Made by a program: the position numbers and the translations under genes. 53,836 nt of DNA, from NCBI GenBank assembly GCA_902518415.1, contig CABYGA010000005.1:1-53836 (forward strand), given 5' to 3'. The notes under the pieces were generated by a model. The model was given only the letters and a program-made list of their open reading frames with translations. It ran no database searches and was not told where the DNA came from. The stretch's first letter is position 1; every line of letters starts with the position of its first letter. This DNA comes from an uncultured Pelagibacteraceae bacterium. GTDB taxonomy: Bacteria; Pseudomonadota; Alphaproteobacteria; Pelagibacterales; AG-422-B15. Positions 11,233 to 22,600 of the stretch are shown piece by piece.

Positions 11233-12642
11233 ATGGAAAATATTTTACACATAATACCAGAAATCTTTATTTTTTGCTCTGCATTAATATTGCTCATCCT
11301 TGGATTATTTATAAAAAATATAAAACTTATTAATAATCTTGCTATTCTATCATTACTCATAGCAGTAGCCCTTGTCATCAATCAACCTTATCAGTCTATA
11401 TATTTAAATAGTTATGTTATTGATGAGTTCTCGTCTTTATTTAAAATCATGATCTTCATAGGATCGATTGTTACATTAGTGATGTTTGTATCAAGTAGAG
11501 AAGACCTGCACATAAATTTATATGAATACCCCATACTAATTCTTTTTTCAACTCTGGGAATGATGGTCATGGTATCCGCAAACGATTTGCTTGCAATGTT
11601 TATTGGGCTAGAACTGCAATCACTCAGTCTTTATGTATTAGCCGCTCTTAATAGAAATAGCCTTTTGTCATCAGAGGCTGGTATTAAGTATTTTATATTA
11701 GGGGCTCTTTCATCGGGTTTATTATTATTTGGAATTTCCTACATCTATGGTTTTTCAGGAAATACAAACTTTAATTTGATCGCTGTCAATTACAACTCTG
11801 AGAGTCTAGGGCTTTTAATTGGCATAGTTTTTGTTTTAGCAGGTCTTGCATTTAAAGTTTCTGCGGTTCCTTTTCATATGTGGACTCCAGATGTATATCA
11901 AGGCGCTCCGACACCTATAACCGCTTTCTTTGCTCTCGCACCAAAAATTGCTGCGATGGGCTTATTGGTAAGGTTTTTATTTAATTCTTTTGGAGAGCTG
12001 TATTTGGATTGGCAGCAAATAATATTTTTTATTTCAATTGCATCTATGATGCTTGCTGCGTTTGCAGCAATTGCCCAAACAAATATTAAAAGACTAATGG
12101 CATACAGTTCAATAGGCCATATAGGTTACGCGTTAATCGGTGTTGCTTGTGTTTCTAGTGAAGGATTAAGGTCACTTTTGATTTATCTTATGATTTACTT
12201 GTTCATGAATATATCTGTATTTACAGTTATACTTAGTTTAAAGAGGAATGATGCATACTTTGAAAATATATCTGACCTTTCAGGTATGTATAAAAATCAT
12301 CCATTTACTACTATCTTAGTTGCGTTAATGATGTTTTCTTTAGCAGGTATACCGCCTTTAGCTGGTTTTTTTGGAAAATTTTATATTTTCGTTGCAGCCT
12401 TGGAAAGCAACATGGTGTTTCTTGCGGTCGTGGGAATCATAGCAAGTGTTATTAGTGCTTTCTATTATCTTCGTATTGTAAAGATAATGTATTTTGATGA
12501 ACCAAAAGAAGAGTTTGATGGTTTGAATATCCGTTCACTTCAAGTTCTGTTCTACCCATCTTCTTTTTTAGTTATTTTGTTTTTTATATATCCTGCACCA
12601 ATTATACAGCTTTCAGAATATGCTATAAAATCTTTTTATTAA
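11233..12642 (+). CDS. nuoN: NADH-quinone oxidoreductase subunit N
   Basis: ANDLLAMFIGLELQSLSLYVLAALNRNS; PFHMWTPDVYQGAPTPITAFFALAPKIAA. Confidence 0.97.
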   Translation: MENILHIIPEIFIFCSALILLILGLFIKNIKLINNLAILSLLIAVALVINQPYQSIYLNSYVIDEFSSLFKIMIFIGSIVTLVMFVSSREDLHINLYEYPILILFSTLGMMVMVSANDLLAMFIGLELQSLSLYVLAALNRNSLLSSEAGIKYFILGALSSGLLLFGISYIYGFSGNTNFNLIAVNYNSESLGLLIGIVFVLAGLAFKVSAVPFHMWTPDVYQGAPTPITAFFALAPKIAAMGLLVRFLFNSFGELYLDWQQIIFFISIASMMLAAFAAIAQTNIKRLMAYSSIGHIGYALIGVACVSSEGLRSLLIYLMIYLFMNISVFTVILSLKRNDAYFENISDLSGMYKNHPFTTILVALMMFSLAGIPPLAGFFGKFYIFVAALESNMVFLAVVGIIASVISAFYYLRIVKIMYFDEPKEEFDGLNIRSLQVLFYPSSFLVILFFIYPAPIIQLSEYAIKSFY

Positions 12643-12647
12643 TAGAC

Positions 12648-13382
12648 ATGTTATCTAAATCAGCAATCATCCATTACGATGTCATTGACAGCACAAACCT
12701 TGAAAGCAAGAGACTTATTGATAAAGAAAAAATTTTCTCTCCTACTTGGATTATAGCCGACAAGCAGACTGCAGGTAGAGGACGGGGTAATAAAAAATGG
12801 GTATCACAAGAGGGCAATTTACTTGCTTCTTTAGTTTTACCTATTGATTTTCATATAGATAGACTTCCTTTTTTATCATGTATTGTTGCATTATCTTTGC
12901 ATCAATGTATTTCAAAAGTGATTACGGATAATAAACTTTTAAAAATAAAATGGCCAAATGATATTCTCTTTGACAACGCTAAATTAGCAGGAGTACTAAT
13001 TGAAAACTTTCTCTCTCAAAGCAAAAACTTTTCAATTATAGGAATAGGTATTAACGTTGCACACCATCCAATTATAGATGGAAAAAACACTACATCCTTA
13101 AATGCTATAGTGCAGAAGAATATGAAAACCATGGATTTAATAAAATCTCTGGCAATTATTCTTAGCGAGTATTTAGAAAAATTAATAAATAATTCAGAAG
13201 CTCTTTTAATAGATGAATACAAAAGTAAATGCTGGAATTATAATAAGAAAGTAAAATTTATGACAAATAATAAAGTATTAGAAGGAATATTAATTGATAT
13301 ATCAAAAAACTTTGAAATTATTATAAACGCAAATAATAAAAATATTAAATTAAATGCAGGAGAATTGTCATTTGACTATTAA
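12648..13382 (+). CDS. birA: Biotin--[acetyl-CoA-carboxylase] ligase (no N-terminal HTH seen)
   Basis: QTAGRGRGNKKWVSQEGNLLASLVLP; KWPNDILFDNAKLAGVLIEN; GIGINVAHHP. Confidence 0.93.
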   Translation: MLSKSAIIHYDVIDSTNLESKRLIDKEKIFSPTWIIADKQTAGRGRGNKKWVSQEGNLLASLVLPIDFHIDRLPFLSCIVALSLHQCISKVITDNKLLKIKWPNDILFDNAKLAGVLIENFLSQSKNFSIIGIGINVAHHPIIDGKNTTSLNAIVQKNMKTMDLIKSLAIILSEYLEKLINNSEALLIDEYKSKCWNYNKKVKFMTNNKVLEGILIDISKNFEIIINANNKNIKLNAGELSFDY

Positions 13383-14154
13383 TGTGAGAACAATTGTAGA
13401 TATAGGTAATACAAATATCTTATTTGGAAACATTGTTAAAGGTGAGCTTATTTCCCAAATGAGAATAGAAACATCTGTCATAGTGAATGCTCAAAAAGAT
13501 AATATTAGTACTGATCTAGTTGAATTAAAAAATTTTTTATCTGATAGCAAATCAGTCATTATTTCTGGTGTAGTGCCAAACGCTCAATATGAATTAACTA
13601 ATTTTATAAAAAGTATTAGAGATGATTTGAAAATTGTTGAACTGAGAACATCTGACCTTGAAAAGTTTATATCTTTTACTTTAGATAAACCAAGCGAAGT
13701 TGGTGATGATAGAATAATCAATGCCATTGCTGCAGTAAAACAATATGAGCCTCCTTTAATTATTGTTGATTTTGGAACCGCAACAACCTTAGATGTAGTA
13801 GATAAAAATGGCAGTTATGCGGGAGGGTTGATTTGTCCTGGGGTCAACTTATCCATTAAATCACTCTCTGACGGCACTGCTTTATTGCCACAAATTGATT
13901 TTAAAAGACCAGCCCAACTTATCGGTAAAGATACAATTCATGCCATGGAATCAGGTATCTATTGGGGCTATATCAGTCTTATTGAGGGGTTGGTTGATAA
14001 GTTAAAAAAGGAAAATGACTGTTTGAATGCAAAAACCATTGCTACAGGCGGTTTATCGAAACTATTTGCAAAAGATTTAAATTGCATTAATTACTTTGAA
14101 AATGATCTTACTTTGAACGGCCTGATCATAATAAGCAAAAAAATATATGAGTAA
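13372..14154 (+). CDS. coaX: Type III pantothenate kinase
   Basis: VDIGNTNILFGNI, EVGDDRIINAIAAV, IIVDFGTATTLDVVDKNGSYAGGLICPG. The ORF track starts at 13354; TTG at 13372 lies about 8 nt after CAGGAG and is the more plausible start (GTG 13384 is an alternative). Confidence 0.92.
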   Translation: MTINVRTIVDIGNTNILFGNIVKGELISQMRIETSVIVNAQKDNISTDLVELKNFLSDSKSVIISGVVPNAQYELTNFIKSIRDDLKIVELRTSDLEKFISFTLDKPSEVGDDRIINAIAAVKQYEPPLIIVDFGTATTLDVVDKNGSYAGGLICPGVNLSIKSLSDGTALLPQIDFKRPAQLIGKDTIHAMESGIYWGYISLIEGLVDKLKKENDCLNAKTIATGGLSKLFAKDLNCINYFENDLTLNGLIIISKKIYE

Positions 14155-15814
14155 AAATAGCAGACTAGTTTTTCTGCCATTAGGTGGAACTGGAGAAATA
14201 GGCATGAACATGAATCTCTATGGTTATGGCAATGAGATTGATGATATGAAATGGTTAATTGTCGATGTAGGCATTACTTTCGGAGACGATACAACTCCTG
14301 GGGTTGATGTGATACTTCCAGACCATGAATTCATAAAAGAAAGAAAAGAAAATCTTCAAGGAATAATTATTACTCACGCCCATGAAGACCATGTCGGTGG
14401 ATTAGCTTATTTATGGCCAGACTTGAAGTGTCCGATATATGCAACTGCATTTACTGCTTCAATTATAAGATTAAAGTTTGAGGAGAGGGGTATAAATATT
14501 GAAGATAAATTAAATATAGTCGATCTATCATCTGAAATCCAAATCAAACCATTCGATATTAAATTTCAAACACTGACACACTCTATACCAGAGCCAAATT
14601 CCTTATTCATTAAGACAAAATTGGGCACCATTTATCACACTGGTGATTGGAAAATTGATGACAATCCTATTGTCGGAGAGTCAATTGATTTTAATCAATT
14701 AAAAGAAAATAGTGAGGAAGTGCTTGCAATGGTTTGCGATTCAACGAATGTATTAACAAGTGGACGTTCGGGTTCAGAATCAACGGTTCGAGGAAATCTT
14801 GCGGGTGTTATTAAAAAGTTAAAAAATAGAGTTTTCGTTACTTCTTTCGCTTCAAATGTTGCGCGATTAGAAACAATTGCTGCGGCCGCTAAAGAGTCTG
14901 GAAGGTCGCTGGTTGTTTTAGGTCGATCAATGCATAGAATGATATCTGTTGCACGGCAAAACGGAATTTTAAAAGATATAGATGTGATCTTATCTGAAAA
15001 GGATGCTGCAAAAAAGAAAAAGCATGAGGTTCTTTACCTATGCACTGGTAGTCAAGGGGAACCAAGAGGTGCAATGATGAGGATATCAAATCAAGATTTC
15101 CCACACATTGATATTGATCAAGATGATTGTGTAATTTTTTCATCCAAAATTATTCCTGGCAACGAGAAAAAAATATTTAAACTATTTAATCGCCTTTCTG
15201 AACTTGGCGCTGAAGTAATCACCGAATATGATGAAGATATTCATGTTTCAGGGCATCCATGTCTTGATGAAATGGTAGATATGTATGAACATGTAAAGCC
15301 AAAAATATCTGTTCCTGTGCATGGAGAGTTTAGACATTTAAAAAGACACTCTTCTCTAGCGAAAGAACTTGGTGTTCAGTTTCCAATGCAAATATCTAAT
15401 GGCGATATTCTACAGCTCGCACCAGGTTCACCTTACATATATGATCAATGTAAATCTGGAAGGCAGTATCTAGATGGAAACCGACTAGTTAATTATAACA
15501 GTAGTCATATTAAAGATAGAAAAAGAATGAGTTATAATGGCGTATTGAATATAACATGTGTTTTAGACAAAAAAATGAATCTTAAAAATGAACCTGTTAT
15601 TTTTTCTAGCGGCATATTAAGTGATGATGAATATGATAGTGACGAAGTAATAAATATTCTTGAAGAAGAAATTTATAAATTTTTTGATGATAAAAGCAAT
15701 ATATCAAAAAAGGAAAAAAAGATTTACCAGAAACTTGAAACCCTCTCTAGAAACCTGATTTATAAGCACTCTCGCAAAAAACCTTTGACAAATATAAGTA
15801 TTGTTCATATTTAA
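14147..15814 (+). CDS. rnj: Ribonuclease J family metallo-beta-lactamase ribonuclease
   Basis: LPLGGTGEIGMNMNLYGYG; THAHEDHVGGLAYL; GHPCLDEMVDMYEHVKPKISVPVHGEFRHL. Confidence 0.95.
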   Translation: MSKNSRLVFLPLGGTGEIGMNMNLYGYGNEIDDMKWLIVDVGITFGDDTTPGVDVILPDHEFIKERKENLQGIIITHAHEDHVGGLAYLWPDLKCPIYATAFTASIIRLKFEERGINIEDKLNIVDLSSEIQIKPFDIKFQTLTHSIPEPNSLFIKTKLGTIYHTGDWKIDDNPIVGESIDFNQLKENSEEVLAMVCDSTNVLTSGRSGSESTVRGNLAGVIKKLKNRVFVTSFASNVARLETIAAAAKESGRSLVVLGRSMHRMISVARQNGILKDIDVILSEKDAAKKKKHEVLYLCTGSQGEPRGAMMRISNQDFPHIDIDQDDCVIFSSKIIPGNEKKIFKLFNRLSELGAEVITEYDEDIHVSGHPCLDEMVDMYEHVKPKISVPVHGEFRHLKRHSSLAKELGVQFPMQISNGDILQLAPGSPYIYDQCKSGRQYLDGNRLVNYNSSHIKDRKRMSYNGVLNITCVLDKKMNLKNEPVIFSSGILSDDEYDSDEVINILEEEIYKFFDDKSNISKKEKKIYQKLETLSRNLIYKHSRKKPLTNISIVHI

Positions 15815-15819
15815 TTAGA

Positions 15820-16224
15820 ATGATCGGAAAATTAAATCATATAGCAATAGCCGTCCCAAACATCAATGAAGCCGCTGAGCAGTACAGAAGCATCTTTGGG
15901 GCAAAGGTATCTGAGCCAGTAGAACAACCTGATCATGGTGTTACTACAATATTTATTGATTTGGGAAATACAAAAATAGAACTCTTACAAGTGCTCGGTG
16001 AAGACTCTCCTATTGAAAAGTTTATGGATAAAAATCCTAAAGGGGGAATGCATCATATTTGTTTAGAAGTCGAAGATATTAATCAAGCAGTTGAAAAATT
16101 AAATACGCATGAAGTTTCCATTACAGGAACTGGCAAGCCAAGAACTGGCGCCCATGGAAAACCTGTTGTCTTTCTTCATCCAAAAAGTTGCAATGGAACA
16201 TTAATCGAGCTTGAAGAAGTTTAA
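15820..16224 (+). CDS. mce: Methylmalonyl-CoA epimerase
   Basis: LNHIAIAVPNINEAAEQYRSIFGA...GMHHICLEVEDI...GKPVVFLHPKSCNGTLIELEE (VOC fold). Confidence 0.92.
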   Translation: MIGKLNHIAIAVPNINEAAEQYRSIFGAKVSEPVEQPDHGVTTIFIDLGNTKIELLQVLGEDSPIEKFMDKNPKGGMHHICLEVEDINQAVEKLNTHEVSITGTGKPRTGAHGKPVVFLHPKSCNGTLIELEEV

Positions 16225-16226
16225 AA

Positions 16227-16496
16227 TTGGGCATAACAGGCTCAATTATTATCTTTCTTCTTATTTGGTGGCTTATCTTCTTTTTGTCTCTGCCTATAAA
16301 CATCAACAATTCAAATAAAAAAATAGCAATTGAGGGTGAGGATCCTGGAGCACCCAATAATCCACAGATATTTAAGAAATTTCTAATCACAACATTTGTT
16401 TCAGTAATTATCTGGTTTATCATATACTTTTTTCTAAATAATGATGGTTTTTTGATGTTTATCTTAAAGCTTTTTTATATGAATGAAGTTATCTAA
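16227..16496 (+). CDS. DUF1467-type small membrane protein, TTG start
   Basis: 89 aa, WWLIFFLSLPI...EDPGAPNNPQIFKKFLITT between mce and proS, a recurrent alphaproteobacterial context. Confidence 0.75.
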   Translation: MGITGSIIIFLLIWWLIFFLSLPININNSNKKIAIEGEDPGAPNNPQIFKKFLITTFVSVIIWFIIYFFLNNDGFLMFILKLFYMNEVI

Positions 16497-17820
16497 ATAT
16501 TTATTACCTGTTTTAAAAGAAACTCCTTCCGAAGCGGAAATTATTTCTCACACCTTGATGCTGAGATCTGGAATGATTAGTCAGTCTAGTTCAGGTATCT
16601 ATTCATGGCTACCTATTGGATTAAGAGTTTTGAAAAAGATTGAAAATATTGTGAGAGACGAGCAGAATAATGCAGGTGTAAATGAAATTCTAATGCCAAC
16701 TATACAACCAGCTGACATTTGGAATGAAAGCGGTCGATACGAAGATTACGGTAAAGAGATGTTAAGAATTAACGATCGTCACGATAGACAGATGCTTTAT
16801 GGCCCAACCAACGAAGAGCAAGTTACTGATATTTTTAGACGTTCAATAAAGTCCTATAAAGAACTTCCTCAATTACTTTATCACATACAATGGAAATTTA
16901 GAGACGAATTAAGACCAAGATTTGGAGTTATGCGAGGTAGAGAATTTTTGATGAAAGATGCTTATTCATTTGATATTGATGAAATGAAATCTGAAGACTC
17001 TTACAATAGATTTTTCATATGTTATTTAAAAACTTTTGCACGAATGGGTTTAAAAGCTATCCCAATGGCTGCTGATACTGGGCCCATTGGAGGAGATTTA
17101 TCACATGAATTTGTTATCCTTTCAAAGACTGGTGAAAGTGACATATATTTTGATCAAAGGATATTACAAGAAGATGAATCTATTAATGAAATTGACTATG
17201 AAGGGGATTTAAAAAAACCAGTAGAAAAATTTAAATCTTATTACTCGGTTTCTGACGATAAATATAATGAGTCTGAGTTTAACAAGAATGTAGATAAACA
17301 AAATCAAATGCAGTCTAGGGGCATTGAAGTAGGACACATCTTTAGTTTTGGCACAAAGTATTCAACATCAATGAAAGCGAATGTACTTGATTTTGATGGC
17401 AAAGAGAAGTCTGTATACATGGGTTCATATGGAATTGGAATATCAAGACTAGTAGGTGCAATTATAGAAACTTCACATGATGAAAAAGGCATAATTTGGC
17501 CTGACGTCGTTGCTCCATTTTTATTTGGAATAATAAACCTATCTCCAAAAGACGAAATAGTTTCTAGTAATGCAGAAAAAATTTATAACTATATCTCTGA
17601 TAAATATGAAACTATTTATGACGATAAAAAAGACAACGCAGGAGTTAAATTTTCTCGTATGGACTTGATCGGTATACCCCATCAAATTATTATTGGGAAT
17701 AAATCAAAATCAGATAATGAGATTGAATATAAAAATAGAAGGACTGGAAATTCAGAATTTATAAATATCGATAAGATTGATGAATTCATCAAAAGATTTC
17801 CATCATATAGTGCCATTTAA
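16483..17820 (+). CDS. proS: Prolyl-tRNA synthetase (short type without insertion domain)
   Basis: EAEIISHTLMLRSGMISQSSSGIYSWLPIGLRVLKKIENIVRDEQN; GPTNEEQVTDIFR; RDELRPRFGVMRGREFLMKDAYSFD. Confidence 0.97.
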   Translation: MKLSKYLLPVLKETPSEAEIISHTLMLRSGMISQSSSGIYSWLPIGLRVLKKIENIVRDEQNNAGVNEILMPTIQPADIWNESGRYEDYGKEMLRINDRHDRQMLYGPTNEEQVTDIFRRSIKSYKELPQLLYHIQWKFRDELRPRFGVMRGREFLMKDAYSFDIDEMKSEDSYNRFFICYLKTFARMGLKAIPMAADTGPIGGDLSHEFVILSKTGESDIYFDQRILQEDESINEIDYEGDLKKPVEKFKSYYSVSDDKYNESEFNKNVDKQNQMQSRGIEVGHIFSFGTKYSTSMKANVLDFDGKEKSVYMGSYGIGISRLVGAIIETSHDEKGIIWPDVVAPFLFGIINLSPKDEIVSSNAEKIYNYISDKYETIYDDKKDNAGVKFSRMDLIGIPHQIIIGNKSKSDNEIEYKNRRTGNSEFINIDKIDEFIKRFPSYSAI

Positions 17821-19036
17821 TTATTTTGAAAGATTCATAGCATTTAGATATCTTGCCCCCCTTAGAAAAGGTGGATTACTGTCAGTCATCTCTTGGCTAT
17901 CTTTCATAGGTATATGTATTGGTGTTGCAACATTAATAATTGTAATGTCAGTGATGAATGGTTTTCATATCGAGTTAAAAGAAAGAATTATCGGTTTTAA
18001 TGGACATATATTCATACAAAAAAATGATAAATATTTTGAATATCAAGAAGAGCTCTCAAACGTACCTCTGATTAAATTTATTGACCCCAATATTACACTT
18101 CAAGCCCTTATTAGCTCAGATGATAGAACTACAGGAATTGTTTTAAAATCTTTCGTAGAAGAAAATATGAAACAATACTCATTTTCGCAAAGCATCAGTA
18201 ACAGCGGAGAAATTAATGTTAAAAATAGTGTAATACTTGGATCAGACTTGGCATTAGCATTAAATGTTATTCCTGGTGAGGATGTTAAGGTACTTTCATC
18301 TAATATGCTCTCAACACCTTTTGGTCAAATTCCTAAAAGTAAGAGCATGGTTGTCGTGGGAATTTTTACTTCAGGAATGAGCGAGTATGATACTAACTTT
18401 GCATATACAGCATTACCAAATATTCAGTCTCTTATAGGAGTTGAAAATTTAGTTTCTACAATTGAAGTTCACCTAAGTGATATTGCTGATTTACAAATCG
18501 TAAAAGAAGAAATATCTGAAGTATTTAGTAATAACTACATTATTAGAGATTGGATAGAGCTGAACAGTTCTTTTTGGGAGGTGCTAGCGACTGAACGTGA
18601 ATTAATGTTCTTTGTGTTATCTTTAATTATTGTCATTGCTGCATTCAATGTGATTACGAGCTTATTTATTCTTGTACAAACAAAATCCAAAGAAATTGCA
18701 GTATTAAAAACAATTGGCACTAGTGATATTTCAGTTTTAAGAATCTTTTTAATTGTTGGCTCTACTATAGGTACTTCTGGAACAATACTAGGGACAATTT
18801 TGGGAATACTATTCACTATAAACATTGATTCTGTAAGAAACTTTTTAAATAGTACATTTGATTTAAATCTTTTTCCTTCAGAATTCTATTATTTAGACAA
18901 AATGCCGACTAATATAGATGTAAATCAAATTGCAATAATAATTTTATTTTCATTATCAGTATCAATTATTGCTACAATCTATCCAGCCTATAAAGCCTCT
19001 AAAACTGAAATTAAAGGTATACTTGGAAATGGATAA
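17780..19036 (+). CDS. lolC: Lipoprotein-releasing ABC transporter permease (LolC/LolE family)
   Basis: FERFIAFRYLAPLRKGGLLSVISWLSFIGICIGVATLIIVMSVMNGFHIEL; C-terminal FtsX-like domain. Start uncertain: TTG 17777, ATG 17780 or GTG 17810, all overlapping proS. Confidence 0.93.
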   Translation: MNSSKDFHHIVPFNYFERFIAFRYLAPLRKGGLLSVISWLSFIGICIGVATLIIVMSVMNGFHIELKERIIGFNGHIFIQKNDKYFEYQEELSNVPLIKFIDPNITLQALISSDDRTTGIVLKSFVEENMKQYSFSQSISNSGEINVKNSVILGSDLALALNVIPGEDVKVLSSNMLSTPFGQIPKSKSMVVVGIFTSGMSEYDTNFAYTALPNIQSLIGVENLVSTIEVHLSDIADLQIVKEEISEVFSNNYIIRDWIELNSSFWEVLATERELMFFVLSLIIVIAAFNVITSLFILVQTKSKEIAVLKTIGTSDISVLRIFLIVGSTIGTSGTILGTILGILFTINIDSVRNFLNSTFDLNLFPSEFYYLDKMPTNIDVNQIAIIILFSLSVSIIATIYPAYKASKTEIKGILGNG

Positions 19037-19688
19037 AAATATTCTAGTTTTATCAAATATTTCTAAGTCTTATAGGCAAGGCAGCGAAAGCATTACTATA
19101 TTTGATAATTTTAATCTTACCGTTAATAAAGGTGAATTTATTTCAATTACCGGACCTTCAGGATCAGGTAAAACAACTTTATTAAATTTAGTCGGCTTAA
19201 TAGACTCAATTGATAAAGGTGAAATTTTATTAAACGCCAAAATTATTTCAAATCAAAATAGTAACGAGAAAAGTGAAGTAAGAAGGAATAATTTTGGATT
19301 TATTTATCAAAATTATAATTTATTTGATAATTTTAGTGCAATTGAAAATATTACACTTCCACTTATTTTGATAGGTGAAGCCAAAGATGTAGCTTTTAAA
19401 AAAGCAGACGAATTAATGAATATTTTTGATATTAGTCACAGAAAATATCATTTTCCAAATAGTTTATCTGGCGGTGAGCAGCAGAGAGTTGCAATAGCTA
19501 GAGCTTTAATAAATAAGCCAAAAATAGTTATTGCCGACGAACCCACGGGCAATCTGGATTATGAAAATTCAGTAAATGTTTTTAAATACTTAATCGATTA
19601 TATCGAATCAGAAAAAATGACATTAATAATGGCTACGCATAATCAAGAATGGGCAAATAAGTCTGACCGAAGGATTGATATTAGTTAA
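19029..19688 (+). CDS. lolD: Lipoprotein-releasing ABC transporter ATP-binding protein
   Basis: [55 protein letters not shown]-track start 18969 lies inside lolC; ATG 19029 ([15 protein letters not shown]) is the likely start. Confidence 0.95.
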   Translation: MDKNILVLSNISKSYRQGSESITIFDNFNLTVNKGEFISITGPSGSGKTTLLNLVGLIDSIDKGEILLNAKIISNQNSNEKSEVRRNNFGFIYQNYNLFDNFSAIENITLPLILIGEAKDVAFKKADELMNIFDISHRKYHFPNSLSGGEQQRVAIARALINKPKIVIADEPTGNLDYENSVNVFKYLIDYIESEKMTLIMATHNQEWANKSDRRIDIS

Positions 19689-22600
19689 TGGCTGACTTTG
19701 TTCACTTAACAAATAAAACAGAGTATTCGCTATCTGAAGGAGCGTTACCAATTACGAGAATAGCTGAACTATGCCAGTCATTTTCAATGCCAGCTGTTGG
19801 AATATCTGACAACAATAATATGTTCGGTGCATTAGAGTTTAGTGAGCAAATTGCAAAAGTTGGAGTTCAGCCAATTTTAGGTTGTAATATAAAAATTAAA
19901 ACACCAAAAGAATACTTACACGAAAATATTGAGGATAATGATCTATATTTCTATTTAAATATATTTTCAAAAAACAATGAAGGATATGAGAACTTATTAA
20001 AATGCGTTTCAAATGCCTATACTTTTAATAAAGGGAATGCATATGTAACAGTTGAAGATTTGATTAAATTTAAAGACGGCTTAATTATTTTATCTGGTGG
20101 AAATAATTCGATATTAACCCATTCAACAGGACACATGATTACAAAACAGTCTCAACAATTTATTTCTGATTTTAAAAAAGAATTTAACGACAATTTTTAT
20201 ATTGAAATTCAAAGATTTGGTAGTGTTGACTACCGGTTAAATGAAGAAGCTGTTTTGAATTTAGCCTATGACCATCAGATTCCGTTAGTCGCTACTAATG
20301 ATGCTTATTTTGAGGGCCCAGAGCATTTTGAGGCTCATGATGCATTAATGTGCATTGAAAAAAAACTCTTTGTATCTCAAGCCGATCGAACAAGATTATC
20401 AAAAGAGCATTATTTTAAGACTCAAAATGAAATGCTTGAACAATTTCATGATCTGCCAGAAGCTCTTAATAATACGATTGAAATTGCTCAAAGATGCGTT
20501 CATCGACCCAAGATCAAAAATCCTATTTTGCCCGTATATGATGATGATCAAAACAAAGAGAAGGAATTGATGCAGAAATTAGCTAAAGATGGACTAGATG
20601 ATCGGCTCAATACCAAATTCGACATTGAAAACATAGATATTGAACAACAAAACGAAATCAGAAAAGTTTATGAAGAAAGACTTTTTAAAGAATTAAAAAT
20701 AATCATCAATATGAAATATGAGGGATACTTTTTAATAGTTTCTGATTTTATCCTATGGGCAAAAAATAACGACATACCTGTTGGGCCAGGTAGAGGATCA
20801 GGAGCAGGATCACTTGTAGCCTGGTGTCTAAATATAACAGATCTTGATCCTATTAAGTTTGGATTGATATTTGAACGTTTTTTAAATCCTGAAAGAGTAT
20901 CGCTTCCTGATTTCGATATAGATTTCTGTAGAGATGGAAGAGACAAGGTGCTTGAATATGTACATAAAAAGTATGGTGAAAATAAAGTAGCACAGATAAT
21001 TACTTTTGGTAAATTGCAGGCACGAGCCGTAATAAGAGATGTCGGCAGAGTCCTCGGCATTCCATATGGTCAGGTCGATTATCTTTGCAAGCTAATGCCA
21101 TTTGATCCCTCTAGACCCATGTCTCTTCAGAAATATATTGATGAAGAGCCAAAGTTAAATGAAGAAGCCAATAGAGATCCCAAGGTCAAAAAACTACTAG
21201 ATATTTCTCTTAAACTTGAAGGTTTAAAAAGACATGCATCTATTCACGCCGCTGGGGTCGTTATATCAAAAGATCAAATATCTAAAGATGTACCATTATA
21301 CAGTGATCCAGAAAGTAATATCTTCTTAACTCAGTTTGATATGAAATGGGTTGAAAACGCTGGTTTAGTTAAATTTGACTTTCTTGGATTGAAAACACTT
21401 ACTTTGATCAATGAATGTATAAAGTTGGTACGGAATAATAATTCAGATTTCAGTATAGATAAAATTAATATTAACGATGTTAAAACATACGAACTGCTCA
21501 GTACTGGTGAAACAACTGGAATCTTTCAGTTAGAGAGTGCTGGAATGAAGGATACATTGAAGCAATTAAAGCCTGATAAATTTGAGGATATAATTGCAAT
21601 TGTTGCTCTATATCGTCCTGGCCCTATGGCTAATATACCTTCATATATTGAAAGAAAGCATGGAAGAGAAAAACCAGATTACATACACCCTCTGCTAAAG
21701 GGACTTTTAAAAGAAACATATGGAGTTGTAATATATCAAGAGCAAGTAATGGGAGTTGCACGAGAACTTTCAGGCTATTCTGATGGCGAAGCTGATCTAT
21801 TGAGACGAGCTATGGGGAAAAAAATACAAAAAGAAATGAAAGCTCAAAAACAAAGGTTTATCAGTGGGTGTGTAAATAATAAATTGAAAAACAATGAAGC
21901 AGAAAACATATTTGAATTGCTATCAAAATTTGCAGATTACGGTTTTAATAAAAGTCATGCAGCTGCTTACGCTCTTATTGCTTTTCAAACTGCATTTTTA
22001 AAGACGCATTTTCCTATTGAATTTTTTGCAGCATCAATGTCACTAGATATTAATAATACAGATAAAATATCTATTTTTCAGCAAGAATTAGTGCGCATGA
22101 ACATTAAACTTATTTCCCCAAGTATAAATCAATCTAATTCTTATTTTTCTAGAGAGGGAGAAAAAATTTCTTATGCATTAGGTGCCATCAAAAATGTTGG
22201 GATTGAGTCCATGAATGATTTAGTGAATGAAAGAAATTCTAATGGGGTATTTAAAAATTTTAGTGATCTCATTAAGAGGTGTGATACTTCTATAATAAAT
22301 AAAAAAACATTAGAAGCGCTTGCCTGCGCAGGAGCTTTCGATGAATTTAAAGTGAATAGGTCATCAGTCTTTAATCAAGCCCAAGAAATTGTTAAATTTC
22401 ACAAATCCCAAAATAATAAATCTTTATCAGAGCAAGAAGATATGTTTGGCGATATAGAGCTATCGCATTTTACAATAAAGGAAGAAGAGGAATGGAGCTA
22501 TCCCTATAAATTAATGAAAGAATATGAAATGCTAGGTTTTTACCTTACAGGACATCCACTAGAGGCTCACAAAAAAAATTATCCATCACTAATGCTTAAG

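Noticed and set aside
12648-16496. Possible novel cassette of birA-coaX-rnj-mce-small membrane protein
   Set aside because: This gene order is common downstream of nuoN in alphaproteobacteria; not unusual.
20668-21060. 130-aa minus-strand ORF antisense to dnaE
   Set aside because: Opposite the highly conserved polymerase core; composition typical of antisense frames.
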